Source: Streptomyces stelliscabiei
GTDB taxonomy: Bacteria > Actinomycetota > Actinomycetes > Streptomycetales > Streptomycetaceae
Assembly (NCBI RefSeq): GCF_014873495.1
Contig: NZ_JADBGF010000001.1
Span: 992,001-1,056,000 of the forward strand
Length of the DNA: 64,000 bases
Direction of reading: 5' to 3'
The stretch's first letter is position 1, and each line of letters starts with the position of its first letter. Shown in pieces: positions 1-8,900 of the stretch. The position numbers and the translations under genes are program-made. A model generated the notes under the pieces. It had not been told where the DNA came from. It saw nothing but the letters and a program-made list of their open reading frames with translations, and did no database searches.

Positions 1-110
1 TCGGGACCTTCGACGCGGCCCTCGGCGGGGCCTGCGACCGGAGCTTCGGCGCGGGCTTCGCGCTTCGTTGCCGGGTCGTACCTCGATGCCGGTTCGTACT
101 TCGATGACAC
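1..110 (-). CDS. 5' end of a gene in the siderophore transport operon, cut by the left edge
   Basis: A GTG at 110 on the minus strand is preceded by a full AGGAGG ribosome site (118-123) that overlaps the stop region of the upstream permease gene. Thirty-six codons are open to the edge and begin MSSKYEPASRYDPATKREAR. The peptide is hydrophilic and Ala/Glu/Arg-rich, with no recognisable domain yet. By position, directly downstream of two FecCD permeases, the usual occupant would be the ABC ATPase (FecE type) or a ferric-siderophore reductase; this is inference from gene order only. Start and ribosome site are seen directly; identity is not. Confidence 0.55.
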   Translation of the reverse strand, partial: MSSKYEPASRYDPATKREARAEAPVAGPAEGRVEGP

Positions 111-114
111 GTCT

Positions 115-1224
115 TCAGCCTCCTGAACCGGCGCGGTTGGCGCGGATGAGCAGCCACAGCAGGACGGGGGCGCCGAGCACCCCGGTGACGATCCCGACCG
201 GGAGTTCCGTGTCCGGGACGATCTTCCGTGCGGCGAGGTCGGACACGAGCACCATCACGGCACCGGTGAGCCCCGCCGCGAGGGGTGGCGGGAAGGGGGT
301 GCCGGCCAGGCGCTGGGCGACCTGGGGTGCGGCGAGCGCCACGAACGCGATGGGTCCGGCGGTCGCCGTGCCGAAGGCGACGAGCCCGACCGCGATGAGC
401 AGGACGGCCACCCGGACGGTGTGGACCCGGGCGCCGAGGCCCTTGGCGACGTCGTCCCCGAGTTGCAGGACGCGGATCTGCCGGCCGAGCAGGACCGCCG
501 GGGGCACGAGCGCGGCCATGGTGACGGCGAGCGGGCCGATCTGGTCCCAGGTGCGGCCGTTGAGGTTGCCGACGAGCCAGCCGAGGGCGGCCTGCGCCTG
601 GAAGCGCTGGCCTCGGGCCAGGAGGTAGTCGGTGACGCTGGTGCAGATCCAGGCGACACCGATGCCGACGAGGACGATGCGGTAGCCGGTGGTGCCGCGC
701 TTCCAGGCCAGGAGGTAGACCAGGAGTCCTGCGGTCAACGCGCCCAGCAGGCCGAGGGCCTGGGTGCCGAGGCCGCCGTCCCAGCCGAGGACGATGCCGG
801 CGACGACCACCGCGCCCGCGCCCTGGGTGATGCCGATCATGTCGGGGCTGGCGAGCGGGTTGAGCGTCACGGTCTGGAGCAGAGCCCCGGAGATGCCGAA
901 CGCGATGCCGACGAGCAGCCCGGCCAGGGCGCGCGGCAGCCGCAGTTCGTGGACGATCAGCTCGGTGCCGGGATCGCCCGTGCCCGCGAGAGCCTTCAGC
1001 ACGTCGGTGAGCGGGAGGTCGATGTCCCCGACCGAGGTCTCCACGGCGAACGCCAGGAACGCGGCGGCCGCGAGCAGCAGGGAGACGCCCAGCAGCCTGG
1101 GCCGTACGACACCGGACACGGGCGGCACGGGAAGCCGGAAGGCGAGACGGTCGGCCGTGCGGCGCCGACCGGCCGTCTCCGCGACGCCCTTCGCGGGCGG
1201 CACGGGCACGAGATCGGTCGTCAT
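115..1224 (-). CDS. FecCD-family ferric-siderophore ABC permease (second of pair)
   Basis: Inner-membrane permease subunit (369 aa) of a binding-protein-dependent ferric-siderophore importer. After a cytosolic N-terminal extension of about 40 residues the chain is almost entirely hydrophobic, about ten helices expected for the family. It shows FecCD hallmarks: an LRLPRALAGLLVGIAFGISG segment followed by an NPLASPDMIGITQGAG loop, and a late GxxxPDTELPVGIVTG stretch. It pairs with the permease at 1759-2799, giving the usual hetero-dimeric pore. The start ATG overlaps the stop of the small ORF at 1221-1757 in an ATGA arrangement, implying translational coupling. Control is presumably by the iron box at 2813-2831 ahead of the operon. 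Confidence 0.93.
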   Translation of the reverse strand: MTTDLVPVPPAKGVAETAGRRRTADRLAFRLPVPPVSGVVRPRLLGVSLLLAAAAFLAFAVETSVGDIDLPLTDVLKALAGTGDPGTELIVHELRLPRALAGLLVGIAFGISGALLQTVTLNPLASPDMIGITQGAGAVVVAGIVLGWDGGLGTQALGLLGALTAGLLVYLLAWKRGTTGYRIVLVGIGVAWICTSVTDYLLARGQRFQAQAALGWLVGNLNGRTWDQIGPLAVTMAALVPPAVLLGRQIRVLQLGDDVAKGLGARVHTVRVAVLLIAVGLVAFGTATAGPIAFVALAAPQVAQRLAGTPFPPPLAAGLTGAVMVLVSDLAARKIVPDTELPVGIVTGVLGAPVLLWLLIRANRAGSGG

Positions 1225-1757
1225 CGGCTCACCACTCCATGGGTCTGGTCTTCACGGGGCGTCGTCACTAAGGTTTCGAAGGCGGGGAGTTGGCGATGGG
1301 AGAGGTCGGTGACCGCGGGTCGCCGAAGCGAGGGGTCGGTGACCGCGGGTCGCCCAAGCCAGGGGTCGGTCACCGCGGGTCGCCCAAGCCAGGGGTCGGT
1401 CACCGCGGGTCGCCCAAGCCAGGGGTCGGTCACCGCGGGTCGCCCAAGCCAGGGGTCGGTCACCGCGGGTCGCCCAAGCCAGGGGTCGGTCACCGCGGGT
1501 CGCCGAAGCCAGGGGTCGGTGATCGCGGGTCGGCGACACCATGGCCGCCGGGATGCGAGCCGGGCCGGCCACAGCCCCGCGGCCACGCAACCGCGGCTCC
1601 GCGACCCGGTCGCCGCGGGACCCTCTCTTCGTGGGTTCTCGGGCATCGCCCGGACGCGGGGGCGGCGCGGGGCCGGTGCCCGGGGCCCGGCGGGCCGGAG
1701 CCGGGGCTCTCGCCGTGTGTCCGCCCGGGGCTCATGACTCCGTCGACGAGACGTCAT
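1221..1757 (-). CDS. Hypothetical ORF built largely from a decapeptide repeat, between the two permeases
   Basis: A 178-codon ORF begins 1 nt after the stop of the upstream permease and ends in an ATGA overlap with the start of the downstream one; a GGAG lies about 10 nt before its ATG. The N-terminal half is Arg/Pro-rich without a known domain. The C-terminal half repeats a decapeptide (GRPAVTDPWL and variants such as RRPAITDPWL) about eight times, encoded by the 30-bp DNA repeat at 1302-1541. Because 30 is a multiple of three, reading frames across the array stay open on both strands, so openness alone is weak evidence. The tight coupling at both ends argues that ribosomes may traverse it. 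It may be a real small protein or an expanded spacer preserving coupling. Confidence 0.4.
   Translation of the reverse strand: MTSRRRSHEPRADTRREPRLRPAGPRAPAPRRPRVRAMPENPRREGPAATGSRSRGCVAAGLWPARLASRRPWCRRPAITDPWLRRPAVTDPWLGRPAVTDPWLGRPAVTDPWLGRPAVTDPWLGRPAVTDPWLGRPAVTDPSLRRPAVTDLSHRQLPAFETLVTTPREDQTHGVVSR
1302..1541. repeat. 30-bp direct tandem repeat, eight copies, no spacers
   Basis: Copies start at 1302, 1332, 1362, 1392, 1422, 1452, 1482 and 1512. The unit runs GGGGTCGGTCACCGCGGGTC followed by GCCCAAGCCA. The four to five central copies are nearly identical and the outer copies diverge by a few bases, the pattern expected of slippage or unequal crossover. It lies inside the fecCD-type operon and is in frame with the ORF at 1221-1757. 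Confidence 0.95.
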
Positions 1758-1758
1758 G

Positions 1759-2799
1759 TCACAGCTCCGCGAGGCGTCGGCGGCGGACCAGGGCGATGAA
1801 GAAGGGGCCGCCGAGGAAGGCGACGAGGATGCCCGCCTGGATCTCGGTGGGGCGGGCGATCAGGCGGCCGGCGATGTCGGCGGCCAGCAGCAGGCAGGGG
1901 GCGAGGACGGCCGACAGGGGGAGCAGCCAGCGGTGGTCCGGGCCGAGGCCGGCCAGTTGGGCGAGGACGCGGGCGATGTGCGGGACGACCAGGCCGACGA
2001 AGACCACGGGCCCGATGACGGCGACCGCTCCGCCGGTGAGGAGGGTGACGGCGAGGACGCCCTGGACACGGACGAGACCGAGCTTGAGGCCGAGCGACTT
2101 CGCCACGTCGTCGCCGAGCGCGAGGCTGTTGAGGGCCGGGGCGCAGGCGAGGGCGAGGAGCGCGCCGACGGCCAGGAACGGCAGGACGCGCAGCAGGACC
2201 CCCTCGTCCTGGTCGGCGAGCGAGCCCGCGCTCCAGAACCGGTACCGGTTGAGGGCGTCCGGGTCGGTGAGCGCGATGGCGCTGGTCAGCGAGAACAGCA
2301 GGGAGGTCACCGCGACCCCGGCCAGGGCGAGTTTGACCGGTGTGGAGCCGGACCGGCCGAGCCCGCCCAGCAGGTACACCAGGACGCTGGCGGCGAAGGC
2401 GCCGCCGAAGGCGAACCAGATGTAGCCGTAGACCGAGGAGATGCCGAGCACGCCGACCGAGAGGACGACCGCGAAGGCGGCGCCCGCGCTGACGCCGAGG
2501 ATGCCGGGGTCGGCGAGCGGATTGCGGGTCAGCGCCTGCATCAGCGCGCCCGAAAGACCGAGGGCGGCGCCGGTGGCGAGTCCGAGGACGGTGCGCGGCA
2601 GGCGTACGGACCAGATGACGCTGTCGACACGGGAGTCGGGGGCGTCGCCGAGCAGGGTGTGCCACACCTGGTCGAGGGGGACGCCGAGCGCGCCGAACGC
2701 CATCGACAGGGCGCACAGGGTGAGCAGGGCCAGGGCCGAGAGTGTCAGCAGCAGTGCCGCGCGGGGGCCTTTCGCCGCCCGGACCGTAGAGGTCCCCAC
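1759..2799 (-). CDS. FecCD-family ferric-siderophore ABC permease (first of pair)
   Basis: Inner-membrane permease (346 aa) for ferric-siderophore uptake and first gene of the leftward transport operon. A short basic N-terminus leads into a helix (ALLLTLSALALLTLCALSMA), then the family segment SVRLPRTVLGLATGAALGLS with the NPLADPGILGVSAGAAF loop, and a C-terminal ARPTEIQAGILVAFLGGPFF motif. Length and hydrophobic pattern match FecC/FecD/FepD proteins. Start is GTG at 2799 with only a weak GAAG ribosome site. An iron-box-like palindrome lies 14 nt upstream, so iron-dependent repression is likely. It is transcribed divergently from the NRPS, consistent with uptake of that product. Confidence 0.93.
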   Translation of the reverse strand: MGTSTVRAAKGPRAALLLTLSALALLTLCALSMAFGALGVPLDQVWHTLLGDAPDSRVDSVIWSVRLPRTVLGLATGAALGLSGALMQALTRNPLADPGILGVSAGAAFAVVLSVGVLGISSVYGYIWFAFGGAFAASVLVYLLGGLGRSGSTPVKLALAGVAVTSLLFSLTSAIALTDPDALNRYRFWSAGSLADQDEGVLLRVLPFLAVGALLALACAPALNSLALGDDVAKSLGLKLGLVRVQGVLAVTLLTGGAVAVIGPVVFVGLVVPHIARVLAQLAGLGPDHRWLLPLSAVLAPCLLLAADIAGRLIARPTEIQAGILVAFLGGPFFIALVRRRRLAEL

Positions 2800-2812
2800 G
2801 TCTTCAACTTTC

Positions 2813-2831
2813 TTTGATGAGGCTTGCCTTA
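2813..2831. promoter_or_regulatory. Iron-box-like operator upstream of the permease operon
   Basis: TTTGATGAGGCTTGCCTTA matches the streptomycete DmdR/IdeR iron-box consensus (TTAGGTTAGGCTCACCTAA) at 13 of 19 positions by hand count. It sits 14 nt before the permease GTG, in an AT-richer stretch than the surroundings. Repression of siderophore uptake under iron sufficiency is the inferred role. Confidence 0.65.
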
Positions 2832-2916
2832 ACTGTAGGGCGAGCGCGGGTCGAACTGTAGATCCTCCGTGGATTGCCGTCCCGCCCTCTGGGCATCACT
2901 AGGAGCACTCTGTGAA

Positions 2917-2935
2917 TTAGGTAACCCTTACCTTA
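2917..2935. promoter_or_regulatory. Iron-box-like operator upstream of the NRPS
   Basis: TTAGGTAACCCTTACCTTA matches the 19-bp iron-box consensus at 14 positions, including an intact left arm TTAGGT. It lies about 58 nt before the proposed NRPS start and 100 bp from the box for the divergent permease operon, so the 2800-2992 interval is a bidirectional iron-regulated promoter region. Confidence 0.75.
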
Positions 2936-2992
2936 GTATGTCGGCGACCCGGCTCAGAACCGGGCCCCGACCTGGTGGGAAGGCTCACTGCT

Positions 2993-5900
2993 GTGTGCGG
3001 TACCGAGGAAGTCCTGGCCTATTGGCGGCGGCTGCTGACATCGCTGCCGCTCGAGATCTCACTGCCCGCCGATCGGCCTCACCCGCCACAGCCTCTGTTC
3101 GAACGCGACACGCGCGTGCTCGCGGATGTCCCGGACGCCCCCGACGCCGTACGCCTCGCCGCCTTCGTCGCCCTGCTGCACCGCTACACCGGGGCGACGG
3201 ACCTGACCGTGGGCCACGACGGGCTCCCGCTGCGGGTGTCCGTCGACCACGAACCCTCCTTCGCCGAGCTGGTGCGGCGGGTGACGCAGGCGCACGAGGA
3301 GGCGCAGACCCACCGGGTGCCGGTCGGGCTCCTGGTCGAGGAGCTGCGGCCCCGGCCCACACGCGGTGGCGGGCTGTTCTTCAACACGGCCTTCGCCACG
3401 GCCGCCCGGCCCGCCACCGACCTGCCCGCCCCCGTCGACATGCTGCTGGAGGTGGCCGAGGGCTCGGTACGGGCCGTGTACCACCCCGGCATCTTCGACG
3501 CCACCACGATCGACCGCCTCCTCGGCCACTACCGCACGCTCCTCGCCGACGCGTTGGACCGGCCGGAGACCCCGGTCGCCCGGCTGGAGCTGATGAGCCC
3601 GGAGGAGTACCGCCAGGTCGTCATCGACGGGAACGACACCGCGCACACGGTGCCGGCGGACACCTGGCCCGCGATGTTCGCCGAACAGGTGCGGCAGCGG
3701 CCGGACGCCGTGGCGCTGGTCTTCGAGGACGAGGAACTCACCTACGCCGAGCTGGACTCGCGCGCCAACCGCCTCGCGCACGCGCTGCTCGCGCGGGGCG
3801 CCGGCCCGGAGCGGATCGTCGCCCTGGCCCTGCCGCGCTCCGCCGAGCTGATCGTGGCGGAGGTGGCCGTCCTGAAGTCGGGCGCCGCCTATCTGCCGAT
3901 CGACCACGACTACCCGGCGGACCGCATCGCGTACATGCTGGGCGACGCGCGGCCCGTCTGCATGGTGACCACCGGGGAGACCGCACGGGAACTGCCCGGC
4001 CAGGCCGACGGCATGACCGTCCTGGAGCTGGACTCCCCCGCCGTCGCGGCCGAGTTGGCCGAACGGCCCGCCCACGATCCCACCGAGGCCGACCGCGGAG
4101 GACCGCTCACGGTCCTCAACGCCGCCTACGTGATCTACACGTCGGGCTCGACCGGCCGCCCCAAGGGCGTCGCCCTCGCGCACTCCGGTGTGGCGAAGCT
4201 GGTGGCCACGCAGAGCGAGCGGTTCGGCATCGGCCCGCACAGCCGGGTACTGCAGTTCGCCTCGCCGAGCTTCGACGTCGCCTTCTGGGACCTGTGCCTC
4301 GGCCTGCTGTCCGGCGGCCGGCTCGTCGTCGTCCCGGCGGAACTGCGGGTGCCCGGCGCCCCGCTCGCCGACTACGCGCACGCGCACGGCATCACCTTCA
4401 TGATCCTGCCGCCCGCGCTGCTCGCCGCCCTGCCCGACGACGTCCATCTCCCGCCGACCGCCACGCTGCTGGCGGGCACCGAGCGCGTCTCGCCCGAGCT
4501 GGTGGGGCGGTTCGCGCGCGGACGGATGATGTTCAACGCGTACGGTCCGACCGAGGCCACCACCAACTCCACGCTCGGACTGTGCGATCCGGACATCCCG
4601 GCCGGGGCGATCGTCCCCATCGGCGTGCCCGACCCGGGGACCCGGGCGTACGTCCTGGACGCCTACCTGCGGCCGGTGCCCGCCGGCGTCACGGGCGAGC
4701 TGTACCTCGGCGGCGCGGGTCTGGCCCGGGGCTATCTCGGGCGGCCGGACCTGACCGCCGAGCGGTTCGTCGCCGACCCGTTCGGGGAGCCCGGCGAGCG
4801 GCTCTACCGCACCGGTGACCTGGTCCGCCGGCGGGCCGACGGACGGCTGGAGTTCCTCGGGCGGGCCGACGCCCAGGTGAAGATCCGCGGGTTCCGGATC
4901 GAGCCGGGCGAGATCGAGTCGGTGCTGCGCGGCCACCCGGCCGTCGACCAGGTCACGGTGGTCGTCCGCGAGGACCGGCCCGGCGACCGCCGCCTGGCCG
5001 CCTATGTCGTCCCCGCCCTCGACGCGCCGCGCGACGCGGACCCGGACACGCGGGTCGAGGAGTGGAAGGAACTGCACGAACTCCTGTACGGGGCGGCTGG
5101 TTCCGAGGACGCGGGCGACGTGCGGGACGCGGCACCGGCGGACGGTCCCGGCACGGACCCCGCCGGTTCCGCTCTGCGGGAGAACTACGCCGGCTGGAAC
5201 AGCATGTACGACGGCACGCCGATCCCCGTCGAGGAGATGCGGGAGTGGCGGGCGGCGACCGTCGAGCGCATCCGCGGACTCGGCCCGGCCGGGCGGGTGC
5301 TGGAGATCGGCGTCGGCAGCGGCCTGATCCTGTCCCGGATCGCGCCCGACTGCGAGGCGTACTGGGGCACCGACCTCTCGGCGCGGGCCGTCGCGGCCCT
5401 GCGCGCCCAGGTCGACACCGATCCGGAACTGGCCGCGAAGGTCGAGCTGCGGACCCAGCCCGCCCACGACACCACCGGTCTTCCCACCGGGTACTTCGAC
5501 ACGGTCGTCATCAACTCCGTCGCCCAGTACTTCCCCGGCGGGGACTATCTCGCCGACGTACTGCGCCAGGTGGCGGGCCTGCTGGCCCCCGGCGGCCGGA
5601 TCTTCGTCGGTGACGTCCGCAACCTGCGGCTGCTGCGTACCCTGCGCGCGGCCGTGGAGACCCGGCGGGCGACCGGCGCCGAGGGTGAGGACGAGGACAA
5701 GAGCGCGCTGCGGACGGCCGTCGAGCGGTCGGTGCGCTGGGAGGGCGAACTCCTTCTCGACCCGGACTTCTTCGCCGCTCTCGACGGGTTCGACGCGGAG
5801 ATCCGGATCAAGCGGGCCACGCACCACAACGAACTGAGCCGGTACCGGTACGACGTCGTGCTGCGTCCCGGAACTCCGGCGGCGGCCCGGGAGCTGCCGG

Positions 5901-8900
5901 AGACCGACTGGGCGGCCGTCGGCGGACTCGCCGGACTCGGCGAGCTGCTGGCCGGGCGGCCGGACGGGATACGCCTCGCCGGTGTGCCCAACGCGCGCCT
6001 CGCGGACGACCTGGCGGACCTGCGGCGGCTGGACGGCAGCAGCCGGGAGGCGGCCTCGGGGGCCGACCCGGAGGACGTGCACGCGCTGGCGGCGGAGCAC
6101 GGCTACCGGGCCGCGCTCACCTGGAACGGCAACGCCGACGACGGGGCGTTCGACGCCGTGTTCGTCCTCGACGGGCCCTTCGGGCCGCTGTACCGGACGG
6201 CCGGCGCGCATCCGCACGCCAACCGGCCCGCGCCCTTCCGTGACGTCGCCGCCCTGATGCGGACCCTGCGCGGTCACGCCGCCGAGTGGCTGCCCGACTA
6301 CATGGTCCCCTCGGCGTTCGTCCCGCTGCACACCCTGCCGGTCACCCCCAGCGGCAAGATCGACGCGAGGGCGCTGCCGGCCCCGGACCACGCCGCCATG
6401 AGCGCCGGCCGCGCCCCGCGCACCCCCCGCGAGAAGCTGCTGTGCTCGCTGTACGCGGAGGTGCTCGGGCTGGACGCCGTGACGGCCGAGGACGACTTCC
6501 TCGCGCTCGGTGGCGACAGCATCAGCGCCATCCAACTCCTCATCCGCGCACGGGAGTCGGGCCTCAGACTCACCACCCGTGACGTGTTCCGGCACCGCAC
6601 GGTCGAGGCGCTGGCCGAGGCCGCCGTCGAGCGGGTCACCGAACACACCGCCGACGCACCGCTCGTGCGGGTCGACGACACCGAACTCGCCGAGATCCAG
6701 GGCACGCGCCCGCTGCCGGTCGAGGAACTGCTGCCGCTCACCCCGCTCCAGCAGGGTTTCTTCTTCCACTCCCTGACCGGCGGCGCCGACGGGGACACGT
6801 ATGTCGTCCAGCAGGTCCTGGACCTCGCCGGGCCCGTCGACGGCACGGTGCTGCGCCGGGCCGCGCAGAGCCTGCTCGACCGGCACGCGCCGCTGCGGGC
6901 CGCGTTCCGGCAGCTCCCGGACGGCACCCCGGTGCAGATCATCACGCGAAGCGCCGAGCTTCCGTGGCGGGAGGTCGACCTGTCGGCGCAGGACGGTGGG
7001 GTCCGCGAGGCGCTCGGCGACGCGGTGGCCGCCGACGAGCGGGCCCGGGGCTTCGACCTGGCCGCGCCGCCCCTGCTGCGCTGCGCCCTGGTCCGCCTCG
7101 GCGACGAACGAAGCCGCCTCGTACTGACGTTCCATCACATCGTGGCCGACGGCTGGTCGTTGCCGGTGCTGCACCGCGAACTGATGGCGTTCTACGGCAC
7201 CGACGCTCCCCCGCTTCCCGACGTCGCCCCCTACCGGGGCTTCCTGCGCCGCCTCGCCGCGCAGGACCGCGACGCGGCCCGTGACGCCTGGCTCGACGCG
7301 CTCGCCGGGCTGGAGGAGCCGACGCGGCTGGTCGACACCCCGGCCGACACGGCTCCCGTGCGACCGGAGCACGTCCGGGTGGAGCTGTCCGAGCGGACCA
7401 CCGCGCGGCTCGCCGAGCGAGCCCGGGAGCACGGGGTCACCCTCGGCACGGTCGTCCAGGGCGCCTGGGGTCTGCTGCTCGGCAGGCTGACCGGCCGCGA
7501 CGACGTCGTGTTCGGCACCACGGTCTCCGGGCGCGACGGCGAGGTCGAGGGCATCGCCTCCATGGTGGGTCTGTTCATCAACACCCTGCCGACCCGCTTC
7601 CGTTGGACCTCCCGCGAATCCCTCGGGGCGCTGCTCGTCCGGCTCCAGGAGGAGCAGGCCCGGCTGCTGGACCACCAGCATCTCGGTCTCGCCGAGATCC
7701 AGCGGCTCACCGGGCACGCGGGCTCCGGGGAACTCTTCGACACCCTGGTGGTGTTCGAGAACTACCCCGCCGAGACCGACCTCCGGGACGCCTCGGGCAC
7801 CGTGCGCATCACCGGCGACGCCTTCCACGACGCCGTGCACTACCCCCTCGCCCTCGTCGTGAAGCCCGGCCGACGGCTCGACCTGCGGCTCAAGCACCAC
7901 GCGGAGCGCCTCGACGGCGACGCCGTGCGCGCGCTGGGCGACCGTCTGGCCCGTGTCCTGGAGGCCATCGCCGAGGCACCGGACCGCGCGGCCGCCTCCG
8001 TCGAACTCCTCTCCCCCGACGAGGCCCTGCGCGCCCACCCCGCCGGCGAGGAGCGCCTCGTCGCGGAACACACCCTGGCGGAGGGCTTCGCCGCGCAGGT
8101 CGCCCGGACGCCCGACGCGACGGCCGTCGTCTTCGAGGGCGAGCGGCTGAGCTACGCGGAACTCGACGCCCGAGCAGAGGAGTTGGCCGTACGGCTGCGC
8201 GGCCGGGGCGCCCGGCCGGGCACCTTCGTGGCGGTCGCCGTGCCGCGTTCGGCGGAGCTGATGGTGGCGCTGCTGGGCGTGCTGAAGTCGGGCGCCGCCT
8301 ATCTGCCGGTGGACCTGGACTATCCGGCGGACCGGGTGACCCACATGCTCACCGACTCGGGCGCCACGACCGTCATCACGCTGTCGGCCACGGCCGGCCG
8401 GCTGCCCGAGCGGGCTCCTGCCGCGCTGCTGCTCGACGCCCACGACCACGAACCGCCCGCCGGGCGGCCCCCGGTCCCCGCACGCCCCGACGACCCCGCC
8501 TACCTCATCTACACCTCCGGCTCGACCGGCCTGCCCAAGGGCGTCGTCGTCACCCACCGCGCCGTCGTGAACCGGCTCGCCTGGACGCAGGGCGCGTACG
8601 GGCTCGGTGCGGACGACCGGGTGCTGCAGAAGACACCGTCCAGCTTCGACGTGTCCGTGTGGGAGTTCTTCTGGCCGCTCCTCGCGGGCGCGACCGTGGT
8701 GCTCGCCCGCCCGGACGGCCACCGCGACCCCGCCTACCTGGCGGGACTCGTCCGCGAACAGGCCGTGACGACCCTGCACTTCGTGCCGTCGATGCTGGAG
8801 GCCTTTCTCCGGCACGACGAGGTCACCGCCGACCCCACCTGGTCCGCGTCGCTGCGCCGCGTGCTGAGCAGCGGCGAGGCGCTGCCGGTCGCCGCCGCGA

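Noticed and set aside
1302..1541. CRISPR-like array
   Set aside because: The 30-bp units are contiguous with no spacers, no leader and no cas genes nearby; it is a simple tandem repeat.
2912..2920. Two-codon ORF (GTG AAT TAG) behind AGGAG ahead of the NRPS
   Set aside because: A striking ribosome site, but such a minimal ORF cannot be distinguished from chance and overlaps the iron box.
2975..2992. GTG at 2975 as the NRPS start
   Set aside because: No ribosome site precedes it, whereas GTG 2993 has GGAAGG at a 9-nt distance. The six extra residues carry no conserved feature.
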